Shown piece after piece: positions 16,746 to 26,882 of a stretch of DNA of 64,000 bases. The notes under the pieces are model-generated. The model ran no database searches and was not told where the DNA came from. It saw only the letters and a list, made by a program, of their open reading frames with translations. Position 1 is the stretch's first letter, and every line of letters begins with the position of its first letter. The position numbers and the translations under genes are program-made. This DNA comes from Thalassotalea_F euphylliae (GTDB taxonomy: Bacteria; Pseudomonadota; Gammaproteobacteria; Enterobacterales; Alteromonadaceae), in assembly GCF_042682785.1 (NCBI RefSeq), contig NZ_JBHUIB010000001.1, positions 1,178,001 to 1,242,000 on the forward strand, written 5' to 3'.

Positions 16746-16976
16746 AACAAAAGTTACCTTGGCGGAAATTCTAATTAGTTATAGATGTAGTGCCGCTAGC
16801 CACACAAATCAACCACGAACGGGGAATTAATCGTCTCAAACGGCTAGACTGTTATTAAAGTGCAACAATTGTTCAATTAACACCCAATTAACAAATTTCA
16901 TGGCATAATAGCGGGCTGACTTAAGGTCATTTAATAACAGATTTTCTTTAATACATTCAGAGCGGTAGGTATTAGG

Positions 16977-19900
16977 TTGATTTTACGGTTAACACTTATA
17001 GTAGTGATGCTGTGCTGTGCGTTAAGCACAAGTATTGCTGCGCCCGTTAAAAATCTAACGTTAGAACACCTTAGTGTTGCTGATGGACTCAACCAAGGTA
17101 CTGTTCATTCAATAATCCAAGACAGTAATGGCTTCATTTGGATCGGTACTGAGAATGGTATTAATGTTTACGATGGATATACCGTTAGAAACCTGAAAGG
17201 GCCTGACGGCGACTTTGACAAATATCCTGTATATGAAATACGTGAAGGGAGAAAAGGTCGCGTTTGGTTGAGTGTTTATGGAAAAGGTCTCTATTTCTAC
17301 GACATAAATAACAATACCTTTACGCGAGTAGCAGGCGAAGGCGCTGCATTGGACAGCAATTATGTTATTGGTTCACTTGAGACCGAGAACGGAAACTCTG
17401 ACTGGATTGCTACCGAAAAAAAACTGGGGATCTATCACCATAATACCCAAAGTCATGAGCTAGTGCTCGACTTATCAGAACAGCTTTCGGGTTACAATTT
17501 TATCTATCGCATGCGTCAATTCGACGATTTCCTATTCCTAGCGACTCGTGCAGGGCTATTTGTTTATCATACAAAATCAAAGCAAGTTGAAGAAATCTCG
17601 CTAGATGCGCTTAGCAAACAGAACCCTGACTCTTTTAAACAAGAAGAAGCCAGAAAGACATACGATATTGTTCGTTATGATGACCGCATTATTTTTGGTA
17701 CCAATGACGGCCTTTACGAGTTTAGCTTTGAAGCTATGAAAGCGTCATTCACGCAAAATTCGGTTCCCGTAAAGATAGACCAGCTTGCCAATAACATAAG
17801 TATTTGGATGTTCTATCAAGAGCAGGAATATCTCTACACTGCCTCTACACAAGGGCTTTATAAGCTACATTTGCCCACAAATAAAAACGTATTGATGATG
17901 CAATTCTCTGATGCATTTCAACACATTGCCAGTAATGATATTCGTGCGATTACGAAGGACAAAAACGGTGTGTTCTGGCTTGGGTCTCCTGCTACTGGCG
18001 CTTACTACTGGAATCCGCACAGTGAGCTTATCTGGAATATTGGCTATGACAGTACTGATACCAATTTAGACAACTTAACCTCATTAAGTGCTGGCGGTGT
18101 ATATGCGCTACAGGCTGATCAAAACGAAAGTAACATCGTTTGGGTAGGCTCGCAGAATGGTCTCAACCGAGTAGACTTAGTTACAGGAAAAGTAGAGCGA
18201 TTCCTTGTATCAGATCAAAGCAAAACAACCTATACCGAGGGCAATATCCTAGATATTCATCAAATCGAAGACACATTATGGTTAACGACACATGGTGGCG
18301 TCATTCAGTTTGATACGAGAACTAAAGCGGTAAAACAAAATAACTTCAAACCTGAAACACTGCAATGGCTGCAACAAGAGTATGTGCTGCTTGAACATTT
18401 AAATGGTGAATTATGGCTGTTTGGTGAAAAAGGTGCAGCAAAGCTCAATGTAGAATCTGGAGAGCTACAAGTTTTCGACGAAATAGCTGAAACGCTTGGC
18501 ATCAATACAATATGGAATACTTTTTCAGATTTTCCTTATCAAGAGGGAAAAATTGTCGCCTCAACAAACGATGCATTATGGACAATAGATCCTAAAAGTG
18601 GTCAGTTAGAGAAACTGCATCAGTTTGAGAAGCGAGCAGACGCTGAAGCATTTTATATCGATTCTGTAAAACTAGATAAAAACAACGTGCTTTGGGTTGC
18701 GTACGCAGGCTTGGGTTTATTCGGCTTAGATCCACTAACGTTTGAGCAGCTCTATTTTTACGATAATTCTAATAGCATTATTAACGAAAATGTATATTCA
18801 TTAGCAACAGACAGAACAGGCAATATTTGGTTCTCTACCCACGCTGGCATATTTTCCATGAACCCAGATAGTCAGCATATCCGAAACTTTACCTCGTCGG
18901 ATGGGTTGGCCTCGGATGAATTTAATGGAAATGCGTTTGCCGCGTTATCAGATGGGAAATTCATATACGGCACAATGCTTGGTGCAACCATGTTTGATCC
19001 AGTGCTACTTGCAGAAAGAACGACTGTTGATAACTTTTCGCTACGATTTGCTAATGTCGACGCATTGAATAGAGACCTAATGACACCTATGTTTATAGGT
19101 AACAATCATATCGTCCACCTTAACTATGATGACGTAGGTGTAAGGGTCGATTTTTCAACGTTTTCTTTCTTGGACTCAGAGCGCATATTATTCAAATATT
19201 CGTTAAGTGGTCCGGTGAATATTAATTCGCCATTGACGAAGCAAAACTACATAACCTTTCCGAAATTAAGCTCAGGCAATTACACCCTCAAGGTATGGGC
19301 GAAATCGCCATATTCTGGCGAATTTTCAGAGCCAGGTACGATACAGTTTAGGGTTACATATGCCCCTTGGCGCTCTCCTGTTGCCTTGTTTTTCTATTCA
19401 GCGGTATTACTAACAGCGTTTGTTTTTTGGATGCGGAATCGCTACCAGCAGCAACAAGCGCTTATTGATGCCCATCGACAAGTAAAAGTCAGAGAAGAGC
19501 GTTTGCAGCTTGCACTGCGCGGCAGTAACAGTGAAGTATGGGATTGGGTAGCCAGTGAGAATCGCATCTACGGCAAACGCTTCAAAGAGGAGCTAAATTA
19601 TCAAGACAAAGACAAGTCGGTCACCTTAGAAGAGCATATCGGCCTGATTCACCCAGAAGATCGCGAACACTTTATTGCAAAATGGCAAATGTTCTTAATG
19701 CAGGCCGACAAAAACCACAGCTTCGAATGCACCTACAGGTTACAACACCGAAATGGCGAGTGGCTATGGTTTAAAGACTTGGGCAAAATTGTTGCCATTG
19801 ACCTTGATGGTATCGCGATTCGTGTAACAGGCTCATACACCAACGTCACACAAGCGAAAGCTGAGGAAGAACGTGCTCAACATTTCGGTGATGCCTTCAA

Positions 19901-21557
19901 ACAAACACAAGATTGGGTATTTATTTTAGATGAAAAGCTAACCCGTGTGACAGCCAATCAGTCACTGTGTAAGGTGTTCGGCTGGGAGCATGAAGAGTTT
20001 GACTTTGATCCAAACCTACTGGGCATCAGAGCGAGCCGACGTTCTTTTTACAGCGATTTGTTGCCGCGATTAAAAGCAGAAAACCATTACAGTGGCGAAG
20101 AAATTGTTATCACACCGTCTGGCGAAGAATACCATGTGATGATGAATATTAGCGCAAGCTTTAATCAAGCGAGCCATTCATATCACTATATATTTGTGAT
20201 GACCGATATCAGTGCACAAAAAACGGCGGAAAATGAGCTACGCTTGCTAGCAAACTACGATCATCTCACAGGCCTACCAAATCGCTCATTACTGCTAGAG
20301 CGTATTAAACACGCGATTGAAAAAGCAAACCGATACCAGTCGGCCATTTCAGTGTTCTTTATTGATCTTGATAGGTTCAAGCAAATCAATGATTCCCTTG
20401 GTCATGACTACGGTGATTTACTGTTGAAGGAAATTACCAAGCGACTAACCGACACATTGCGTGAAGACGACACGGTCGCCCGTATCGGTGGCGATGAGTT
20501 TGTTGTTTTATTGGAAAACTTCAAGTCGAATCGCGACCTTGGTCGGATTGCGCAGAAGATTATTGATGTTGTCGAACAGCCTGTAAAGCTCAATAACTAT
20601 GTTGTTAGTGTAGGTGCCAGCATTGGTATTGCGCTGTATCCAGACGACTCTAACTCACAAGAGCAGCTATTGCGAAATGCCGACGTGGCCATGTATCACG
20701 CCAAGCAAATGGGCCGTAATAACTTCCAGTTCTTTACTGAGCATATGAATGAAGATGCCAAACAGCGCTTGGCTAAAGAATCGAATATGAAGCTGGCGGT
20801 TACGAATGACGAATTCAGTAACGTATATCAACCTCTTGTGGATGCCCATACGGGTAAAGCGGTTGGTGCAGAATTACTGATGCGCTGGATAAGTGCGGAC
20901 GGATTTGTATCACCTGCTGAGTTTATTCCATTAGCGGAAGAACTCGGGTTAATTGCCCAAATGACCGATGTGGCGATGAATAAGGGCTTTGCTGAGCTCA
21001 AGCGCTGGCGCCAACATCGCCCTGACTTCTATCTGTCGGTCAACTTATCTGCACCTCATTTCATTGATGAAGGCCTTGTTGATTTTATTGATACTAAACT
21101 GAAAGCATATGACTTACCTGCCAGTGCGCTAAAGCTGGAAGTCACTGAGAGTGCGTTAATTTCAGAACCGGAAAAAGCCATTAAAAGCATGCAAGCACTG
21201 AACGCACTAGGTGTAAAACTTGCCTTAGATGATTTTGGTACTGGCTTCTCATCACTGACTTATCTAAAGCAATTGCCCCTCGATATTCTTAAGATTGATA
21301 AAAGTTTTGTTGATGGTATTGGCGTTGAAAGCACCGACGAAGCGATTGTTGACGCCACCCTTGTACTGGCGAACAGTTTAAATATGGCATGTATTGCGGA
21401 AGGTGTTGAAACACAAGAGCAACTGCAATATCTAGTCGATCGCGAGTGCCACTTTATACAAGGCTATTTGTATTACCCTCCACTAAAAGCCGAAGACCTA
21501 GCTGACAAATTAATTGAAGACAAAGTTGAAATAAAAGCGACGGCAAAAGTGTCTTAA
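16977..21557 (+). CDS. Propeller-sensor PAS-GGDEF-EAL protein
   Basis: A 1526-residue inner-membrane c-di-GMP protein. Order: signal peptide (to about 22), two seven-bladed Reg_prop-type propellers (about 30-700, with repeats such as GFIWIGTENGINVYDG and NIWFSTHAGIFSMN), a Y_Y_Y domain (about 715-795), one membrane helix near 801-818, two PAS domains (about 840-1085), GGDEF (motif at about 1171, RIGGDEF, with RxxD inhibitory site REDD) and EAL (AELLMRW near 1298, NLS, DDFGTGFSSL, KIDKSF, AEGVET). The key catalytic residues of both enzyme domains are seen, so it may make or break c-di-GMP. Start TTG 16977 was chosen because it opens the signal peptide. The periplasmic propellers are like those of BT-type hybrid sensors and probably sense carbohydrates, an inference. 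Confidence 0.9.
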   Translation: MILRLTLIVVMLCCALSTSIAAPVKNLTLEHLSVADGLNQGTVHSIIQDSNGFIWIGTENGINVYDGYTVRNLKGPDGDFDKYPVYEIREGRKGRVWLSVYGKGLYFYDINNNTFTRVAGEGAALDSNYVIGSLETENGNSDWIATEKKLGIYHHNTQSHELVLDLSEQLSGYNFIYRMRQFDDFLFLATRAGLFVYHTKSKQVEEISLDALSKQNPDSFKQEEARKTYDIVRYDDRIIFGTNDGLYEFSFEAMKASFTQNSVPVKIDQLANNISIWMFYQEQEYLYTASTQGLYKLHLPTNKNVLMMQFSDAFQHIASNDIRAITKDKNGVFWLGSPATGAYYWNPHSELIWNIGYDSTDTNLDNLTSLSAGGVYALQADQNESNIVWVGSQNGLNRVDLVTGKVERFLVSDQSKTTYTEGNILDIHQIEDTLWLTTHGGVIQFDTRTKAVKQNNFKPETLQWLQQEYVLLEHLNGELWLFGEKGAAKLNVESGELQVFDEIAETLGINTIWNTFSDFPYQEGKIVASTNDALWTIDPKSGQLEKLHQFEKRADAEAFYIDSVKLDKNNVLWVAYAGLGLFGLDPLTFEQLYFYDNSNSIINENVYSLATDRTGNIWFSTHAGIFSMNPDSQHIRNFTSSDGLASDEFNGNAFAALSDGKFIYGTMLGATMFDPVLLAERTTVDNFSLRFANVDALNRDLMTPMFIGNNHIVHLNYDDVGVRVDFSTFSFLDSERILFKYSLSGPVNINSPLTKQNYITFPKLSSGNYTLKVWAKSPYSGEFSEPGTIQFRVTYAPWRSPVALFFYSAVLLTAFVFWMRNRYQQQQALIDAHRQVKVREERLQLALRGSNSEVWDWVASENRIYGKRFKEELNYQDKDKSVTLEEHIGLIHPEDREHFIAKWQMFLMQADKNHSFECTYRLQHRNGEWLWFKDLGKIVAIDLDGIAIRVTGSYTNVTQAKAEEERAQHFGDAFKQTQDWVFILDEKLTRVTANQSLCKVFGWEHEEFDFDPNLLGIRASRRSFYSDLLPRLKAENHYSGEEIVITPSGEEYHVMMNISASFNQASHSYHYIFVMTDISAQKTAENELRLLANYDHLTGLPNRSLLLERIKHAIEKANRYQSAISVFFIDLDRFKQINDSLGHDYGDLLLKEITKRLTDTLREDDTVARIGGDEFVVLLENFKSNRDLGRIAQKIIDVVEQPVKLNNYVVSVGASIGIALYPDDSNSQEQLLRNADVAMYHAKQMGRNNFQFFTEHMNEDAKQRLAKESNMKLAVTNDEFSNVYQPLVDAHTGKAVGAELLMRWISADGFVSPAEFIPLAEELGLIAQMTDVAMNKGFAELKRWRQHRPDFYLSVNLSAPHFIDEGLVDFIDTKLKAYDLPASALKLEVTESALISEPEKAIKSMQALNALGVKLALDDFGTGFSSLTYLKQLPLDILKIDKSFVDGIGVESTDEAIVDATLVLANSLNMACIAEGVETQEQLQYLVDRECHFIQGYLYYPPLKAEDLADKLIEDKVEIKATAKVS

Positions 21558-21637
21558 CCTAACAAGTGCTTGCTTTATTAGCACTTTGCCCTTATCTAAT
21601 AGTACAGATACAGGCACCTTACAGCTAAGGTTTAAAC

Positions 21638-22993
21638 ATGACTCAACATTTTGATTTTCTCGCCATTGGCGCCGGCAGCGGTGGCATTGCATCAGCGAAT
21701 CGTGCTGCAAAGCATGGTAAAAAAGCAGCCGTTATTGAAGCAAAAGCGATTGGTGGCACATGCGTAAATGTCGGCTGCGTGCCGAAAAAAGCCATGTGGT
21801 ATGCAGGCCAAATTGCCGACGCATTGCACTACTCTGCAGACTATGGCTTTAATGCACCGCTTCAATCTTTTGACTGGTCAACGCTAGTTAAAAATCGTGA
21901 AGCATACATAGAGCGTATCCACGCAGCATACGGTCGAGGCTTCAGTGCAAATGGCGTTACGGTTATTGAAGGCTTCGCCAAGTTTGTCAACAAGAATACC
22001 GTAGAGGTAAATGGCGAACGATACACGGCGGATCATATTGTTATTGCCACAGGTGGACGACCGTCAATTCCCAATATACCTGGCGCGGAACACGGCATTG
22101 ATTCAGACGGATTCTTTGCGCTTACTGAGCAACCGAAAAGCGTCGCTGTCATCGGTGCAGGCTACATAGCAGTTGAACTCGCAGGCGTTTTACATGCGCT
22201 AGGCAGTGAATCACACCTTATTGTCCGAAAAGAGAAGCCGCTGCGCAATTTTGATGACATGCTGAGTGACACCTTAGTTGAGCAAATGGCAAAGCATGGG
22301 CCGACACTTCATAACAATAGTGTACCGGCGCATGTAGAAAAAGATGCCAATGGCTTGCTTACTATCCACATGGAAAATGGCGCCACTGTTGGACCTGTTG
22401 AGTCTCTTATTTGGGCGATTGGCCGAGAACCTGCAACAGACAATCTCAATCTTGAAGTCACTGGGGTTAAAACCAATGAGCAGGGCTATATTCCAACAGA
22501 TAAATACCAAAATACGAACGTTGAAGGTATATATGCCGTAGGAGACAACACGGGTCGTGTGCAACTCACACCTGTTGCCGTGGCTGCGGGACGTCGCCTG
22601 TGTGAGCGTTTGTTTAATAACAAACCATATGAACACCTAGACTACGAAAATGTCGCGACGGTGGTCTTTAGCCACCCTGTTATCGGAACGGTCGGCCTTA
22701 CTGAAAAAGAGGCTATTGCAGAATTTGGTGAAGAACAGGTGAAAGTATATAACTCACAGTTCACAGCACTTTATCAGGCGATTACTGAAGACTTCCGCGA
22801 TCCAACGCGCATGAAATTAATTTGTGTAGGTAAAGAAGAAAAAATTGTTGGCATTCACTCAATTGGCTTTGGCAGCGACGAATTGCTGCAAGGTTTTGCC
22901 GTGGCAATGAAAATGGGCGCGACGAAAGCAGATTTTGATAACACCGTGGCTATTCATCCAACTTCTGCGGAAGAATTTGTCACCATGACTTAA
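21638..22993 (+). CDS. gorA: Glutathione reductase
   Basis: A 451-residue flavoenzyme that reduces glutathione disulphide with NADPH in the cytoplasm. The FAD motif GAGSGGIASANRAA, the redox-active pair in GGTCVNVGCVPKK (Cys42, Cys47 approximately), the NADPH-binding GAGYIAVELAG and the C-terminal HPTSAEEFVTMT with the catalytic His are all present. Length matches the E. coli enzyme. The gene has its own terminator at 23019. A GFA protein, a family linked to glutathione adducts, lies convergent downstream. Confidence 0.97.
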   Translation: MTQHFDFLAIGAGSGGIASANRAAKHGKKAAVIEAKAIGGTCVNVGCVPKKAMWYAGQIADALHYSADYGFNAPLQSFDWSTLVKNREAYIERIHAAYGRGFSANGVTVIEGFAKFVNKNTVEVNGERYTADHIVIATGGRPSIPNIPGAEHGIDSDGFFALTEQPKSVAVIGAGYIAVELAGVLHALGSESHLIVRKEKPLRNFDDMLSDTLVEQMAKHGPTLHNNSVPAHVEKDANGLLTIHMENGATVGPVESLIWAIGREPATDNLNLEVTGVKTNEQGYIPTDKYQNTNVEGIYAVGDNTGRVQLTPVAVAAGRRLCERLFNNKPYEHLDYENVATVVFSHPVIGTVGLTEKEAIAEFGEEQVKVYNSQFTALYQAITEDFRDPTRMKLICVGKEEKIVGIHSIGFGSDELLQGFAVAMKMGATKADFDNTVAIHPTSAEEFVTMT

Positions 22994-23018
22994 CGGTCAT
23001 CAATACCCTACCTAAAAT

Positions 23019-23070
23019 TAGCGCCGCAGTTGTATGCCCTGACAAGAGCAGGCAAAGGCGCTACTTTTTT
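23019..23070 (+). terminator. Intrinsic terminator of gorA
   Basis: TAGCGCC (23019-23025) pairs with GGCGCTA (23057-23063), with an inner TGCC/GGCA stem, followed by CTTTTTT. It lies 26 nt after the gorA stop. A short ORF that crosses it is spurious. Confidence 0.75.
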
Positions 23071-23097
23071 ATTCCACAGCTTTAATTCTTGGACTTT

Positions 23098-23484
23098 CTA
23101 CGCTTGGCTCTTATGTGCCAGAGCAGCTGCATTTTGCTCCCAATTTTGGCCATCAAAGTCGACAATATTGATGTTAGGTGGCCTAGTGTCTAAACAGCGA
23201 ACATTAATGTCCATCCCGTCTGGGTTGGAACGAGGCACATAAAACGGCTTAACACCGCACGTTCTGCAAAAGTAATGTTGTGCAACACCGGTATTGAAGG
23301 TGTATGTTGAAAGATGTTCGTTGCCCTTAGTGATACGAAAGTGTGTCAAAGGCACAATCAAATGCAAAAAACCTGCTTTACTGCACATCGAGCAGTTACA
23401 ATTTTCCACTTCAATCGTGTCTGGTGTATCCACTTCAAACTGAACAGCTTGGCAATGGCAACTACCGATATAGGTCTTCATCAT
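23098..23484 (-). CDS. GFA/CENP-V family zinc-binding protein, copy 2
   Basis: A 128-residue GFA-fold protein. Zinc ligands appear in GSCHCQAVQFEV (residues 8-19), NCNCSMCSKAGFLH (28-41) and YFCRTCGVKPFYVPRS (about 72-87). The C-terminal segment PNINIVDFDGQNWE is typical of this subgroup. It differs clearly from the copy at 7464-7856, so it is an older paralogue rather than a recent duplicate. The start has two adjacent ATG codons (23484 and 23481). The gene converges on gorA, and its promoter must lie in the polA upstream region. Confidence 0.85.
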   Translation of the reverse strand: MMKTYIGSCHCQAVQFEVDTPDTIEVENCNCSMCSKAGFLHLIVPLTHFRITKGNEHLSTYTFNTGVAQHYFCRTCGVKPFYVPRSNPDGMDINVRCLDTRPPNINIVDFDGQNWEQNAAALAHKSQA

Positions 23485-23707
23485 ACCGTTGATATTTTTT
23501 ATACAAATGAGACTTGATTTATACCAATATTTGTCCAGATATTGAATTTATTGGCTTATAAAAAATGGTTATTTAACGTTGTAAGAAATCGTTAAAAAAA
23601 TTTTAATAATTGTCTGGCTTTCGCAATCGATTCTGGTAATCTCTTACAACTTACTTGGCGACTGATGAAATAACATACAGCGACCAAGTGATAAAGCTAG
23701 CAAAGCT

Positions 23708-23859
23708 TTATCCACAAAACATAAAAATAATAACAGTTGTGTTGAAAAGGATTTTTGCCTCTCCTTTTATTGTATTTTCAAACACTTAACTAACTTTATC
23801 TGATATAAATTAATATTTATTTCGGAGAGTTTTGCTGTTTGTCAACAAAGTTATCCACA
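23708..23859. promoter_or_regulatory. Two perfect DnaA boxes in the 487-bp polA upstream region
   Basis: The gene-free stretch 23485-23971 holds two exact consensus DnaA boxes, TTATCCACA, at 23708-23716 and 23851-23859, both on the plus strand, 143 bp apart. Between them is AT-rich DNA including ATATAAATTAATATTTATTT. An 11-bp direct repeat, AATTGTCTGGC, occurs at 23608 and 23883. The arrangement could control polA through DnaA, act as a DnaA-titration site, or belong to an origin-like element. No mnmG, mioC, dnaA or rpmH gene lies nearby, so I do not call it oriC. No ORF or RNA gene was seen in the stretch. Confidence 0.6.
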
Positions 23860-23971
23860 GAGCAGTTTGTATTTCTCAACAAAATTGTCTGGCCAATATT
23901 TGATGTCGGTAGAGACTTAATGCCGGATATGGCATGCTTAGCCAAATTTTCTCGTTAGCAGATACTCTTTC

Positions 23972-26713
23972 ATGGCTGATTCGACATTGTCACCACTTAT
24001 TCTCGTAGATGGCTCATCTTATTTATTTCGTGCTTATCATGTACCTTATTTGCAAGCGCTTTCGACGGCAGATGGTCACCCGACAGGGGCGATTACTGGC
24101 GTATTAAATATGATTAAGAGCCTGCAAAAAGACTACCCCAATGGCAATATCGTTGTTGTTTTCGACGCTAAAGGTAAAACCTTCCGTAACGACCTGTACC
24201 CTGAATACAAAGCCAACCGCCCTCCAATGCCGGACGATTTACGCTGCCAAATTGCGCCTTTACATGAAATGATCGCTGCTATGGGCTTTCCATTACTGGT
24301 CATCGAAGGTGTTGAGGCTGACGATGTTATTGGCACACTTGCCAAGCAAGCGTCGGAAGCTGGCATAGAGACCGTTATCTCAACCGGTGATAAAGACATG
24401 GCCCAACTCGTTACACCGCATGTACGTCTTATAAATACAATGACTGGCGTCGAGATGGATGAAGCGGGCGTCGTAGAAAAATTTGGTATCAAGCCAGATC
24501 AAATCATCGATTACCTAGCGCTAATGGGAGATAAAGTCGATAACATTCCAGGCGTTACAAAATGCGGGCCTAAAACCGCAGTAAAATGGTTAACAGAGCA
24601 CGGCACACTCGACAATGTGATAGCGAATGCAGACAGTGTAAAGGGTAAAATAGGCGAGAACCTGCGCGATGCTCTTGAACAATTACCACTTTCTTATGAG
24701 CTAGCAACGATTAAATGCGATGTTGAACTTGAACAAGATGCCACGACACTAGGGCCTGTCGATAAAGATATTGATAAACTGACCGAACTTTTCACCCAAT
24801 ATGAATTACGTCGCCACTTGGCTGACTTGAAAAAAGGTGATTCGTCAGCTGAAACAGCAGATCTCGCTGCTGAAGCTGAAGAAGTAGAGGTCCCAGATGT
24901 TGAAGCAGAATATGACATCATTTATACCGAAGCGGCATTTAATGAGTGGTTGGAAAAGTTAAAGAATGCAGAGTTGTTCGCCTTTGATACGGAGACCACC
25001 AGTATCGATTACATGCAGGCAGAGCTGGTCGGTCTATCATTTGCTATCGAACCAGGAAAAGCAGCTTACGTACCAGTAGCCCATGATTACATCGATGCAC
25101 CACAACAACTTAGTCGTGATTGGGTGTTGGAGCAACTGAAACCTCTTTTAGAAAATGATAGCTTCAAAAAAGTAGGTCAAAACCTTAAATATGATGCGCA
25201 TGTACTAGCACACTATGGCATCCAACTTAACGGTGTCGCATTTGACACCATGCTAGAGTCATACTGTTTTAACAGTGTTGCTACACGCCACAATATGGAT
25301 GCGCTTGCAGACAAATATCTTGGCCATAAAACGGTGAAATTTGAAGATATCGCAGGTAAAGGAGCCAAGCAGCTAACGTTTAATCAAGTTGATATTGATA
25401 AAGCGGGTCACTACGCCGCAGAAGATGCCGATATTACGCTACGATTACACCAAGTTCTCAGCAGCAAACTGAAAAAAGACGTTGGGCCTTTATCCGTATT
25501 CTCTGATATCGAATTGCCTTTAAGTGCGGTGTTGCAGCGAATGGAAGCGCATGGTGTATTAATCGACAGCGACTTATTAGCAGAGCAAAGCCAAACCATC
25601 GCCACTCGCTTATCAGAACTTGAAATAGAAGCGCATAATATTGCAGGTAAGTCTTTTAACCTAGCATCGCCTAAACAGCTGCAAGAGATATTGTTTGAAG
25701 AGTTGAAGATTCCGGTTATCAAGAAAACACCAAAAGGTGCACCCTCAACCGCTGAAGAGGTATTGCAAGAATTGGCACTTGATTACCCTTTGCCTAAGCT
25801 AATCTTAGAGCATCGTGGCTTAGCCAAGTTGAAGTCGACCTACACTGATAAACTTCCACTTCTCGTGCAAAACAAAACGGGTCGCGTGCATACGTCTTAT
25901 CATCAAGCGGTTGCTGCAACAGGGCGTTTATCGTCAACTGATCCAAACTTACAGAATATTCCTATTCGCTCTGAAGAAGGTCGAAAAATTCGACAAGCGT
26001 TTGTCGCACCAGAAGGCTACAAAATTGTTGCCATAGATTACTCGCAAATAGAGCTTCGCATCATGGCACATTTATCAGACGATCCAGGGCTAGTAAAAGC
26101 CTTTAGCGAAGGAAAAGACGTACATAGCGCTACAGCAGCTGAAATTTTCGGTGTTGACGTTGAGAGTGTGACCAGTGATATGCGACGCAGTGCCAAAGCG
26201 ATAAACTTTGGCTTGATTTATGGCATGTCAGCCTTTGGCCTAGCTAAACAAATTGGTGTTGGCCGAAATCAAGCACAAGACTATATGGATAAATATTTCG
26301 AGCGTTACCCTAACGTGATGCGATATATGGAAGACACGCGCCAGCAAGCAAGTGAAAAAGGGTACGTCGAAACCTTATATGGTCGCCGTTTGTACTTGCC
26401 AGACATTAAGGCTCGTAATCAAGCACGTAAAAAAGCGGCAGAGCGCGCTGCGATTAACGCACCAATGCAAGGCACGGCAGCTGATATCATCAAAAAAGCA
26501 ATGTTAGCGGTTGATGCTTGGGTGCAAGAGCAAAGCGATGACATAGTAAAAATGACCATGCAAGTTCACGATGAATTAATTTTTGAAATCAAAGAAACCC
26601 ATGTTGAAAAGGTCACAGCAACGTTAGTTGAGATCATGAACGACGCGGCAGAGTTAAAAGTGCCACTAATTGCAGAAGCCGGTATCGGTGACAATTGGCA
26701 GCAGGCGCATTAA
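23972..26713 (+). CDS. polA: DNA polymerase I
   Basis: A 913-residue DNA polymerase for repair and Okazaki-fragment processing. Order: 5' nuclease (1-290, LVDGSSYLFRAYH, STGDKDMAQLV, LMGDKVDNIPGV), 3'-5' exonuclease (about 310-500, with FAFDTETTSIDY supplying the DxE motif, so proofreading should be active), and polymerase (520-913: DYSQIELRIMAHL motif A, RRSAKAINFGLIYGMS finger helix, QVHDELIFEI motif C). The three domains are complete. A terminator follows at 26762 and a likely small RNA gene beyond it, in the place where the Spot 42 gene lies in enteric bacteria. Confidence 0.98.
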   Translation: MADSTLSPLILVDGSSYLFRAYHVPYLQALSTADGHPTGAITGVLNMIKSLQKDYPNGNIVVVFDAKGKTFRNDLYPEYKANRPPMPDDLRCQIAPLHEMIAAMGFPLLVIEGVEADDVIGTLAKQASEAGIETVISTGDKDMAQLVTPHVRLINTMTGVEMDEAGVVEKFGIKPDQIIDYLALMGDKVDNIPGVTKCGPKTAVKWLTEHGTLDNVIANADSVKGKIGENLRDALEQLPLSYELATIKCDVELEQDATTLGPVDKDIDKLTELFTQYELRRHLADLKKGDSSAETADLAAEAEEVEVPDVEAEYDIIYTEAAFNEWLEKLKNAELFAFDTETTSIDYMQAELVGLSFAIEPGKAAYVPVAHDYIDAPQQLSRDWVLEQLKPLLENDSFKKVGQNLKYDAHVLAHYGIQLNGVAFDTMLESYCFNSVATRHNMDALADKYLGHKTVKFEDIAGKGAKQLTFNQVDIDKAGHYAAEDADITLRLHQVLSSKLKKDVGPLSVFSDIELPLSAVLQRMEAHGVLIDSDLLAEQSQTIATRLSELEIEAHNIAGKSFNLASPKQLQEILFEELKIPVIKKTPKGAPSTAEEVLQELALDYPLPKLILEHRGLAKLKSTYTDKLPLLVQNKTGRVHTSYHQAVAATGRLSSTDPNLQNIPIRSEEGRKIRQAFVAPEGYKIVAIDYSQIELRIMAHLSDDPGLVKAFSEGKDVHSATAAEIFGVDVESVTSDMRRSAKAINFGLIYGMSAFGLAKQIGVGRNQAQDYMDKYFERYPNVMRYMEDTRQQASEKGYVETLYGRRLYLPDIKARNQARKKAAERAAINAPMQGTAADIIKKAMLAVDAWVQEQSDDIVKMTMQVHDELIFEIKETHVEKVTATLVEIMNDAAELKVPLIAEAGIGDNWQQAH

Positions 26714-26761
26714 TAAAGCCCAAACAACTAATGTTATAAACTTTCTTTTATTGATTAAAAA

Positions 26762-26784
26762 GGTCGCACAAGCGGCCTTTTTTT
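26762..26784 (+). terminator. Intrinsic terminator of polA
   Basis: GGTCGC-ACAA-GCGGCC (one wobble pair) preceded by five A and followed by seven T, 48 nt after the polA stop. Confidence 0.88.
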
Positions 26785-26846
26785 CAATCAAAACAAGTTA
26801 TTTCTGTATTTTTACAACCTTTATGAAAATAAATTACATTTTATGC

Positions 26847-26876
26847 TTTACAAAGCTAGAGTCGATACTCTATAAT
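26847..26876 (+). promoter_or_regulatory. Sigma-70 promoter of the putative small RNA
   Basis: TTTACA (26847-26852) and a perfect TATAAT (26871-26876) are separated by 18 bp. No ORF with a ribosome site follows; instead an intrinsic terminator lies about 100 nt on. The predicted first transcribed base is close to 26883. Confidence 0.75.
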
Positions 26877-26882
26877 TCCTTT

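Noticed and set aside
23030..23242. Plus-strand ORF after gorA
   Set aside because: It crosses the gorA terminator and is antisense to the GFA gene.
23485..23971. Chromosomal origin oriC
   Set aside because: Only two DnaA boxes in one orientation and none of the usual origin neighbours; reported as DnaA boxes only.
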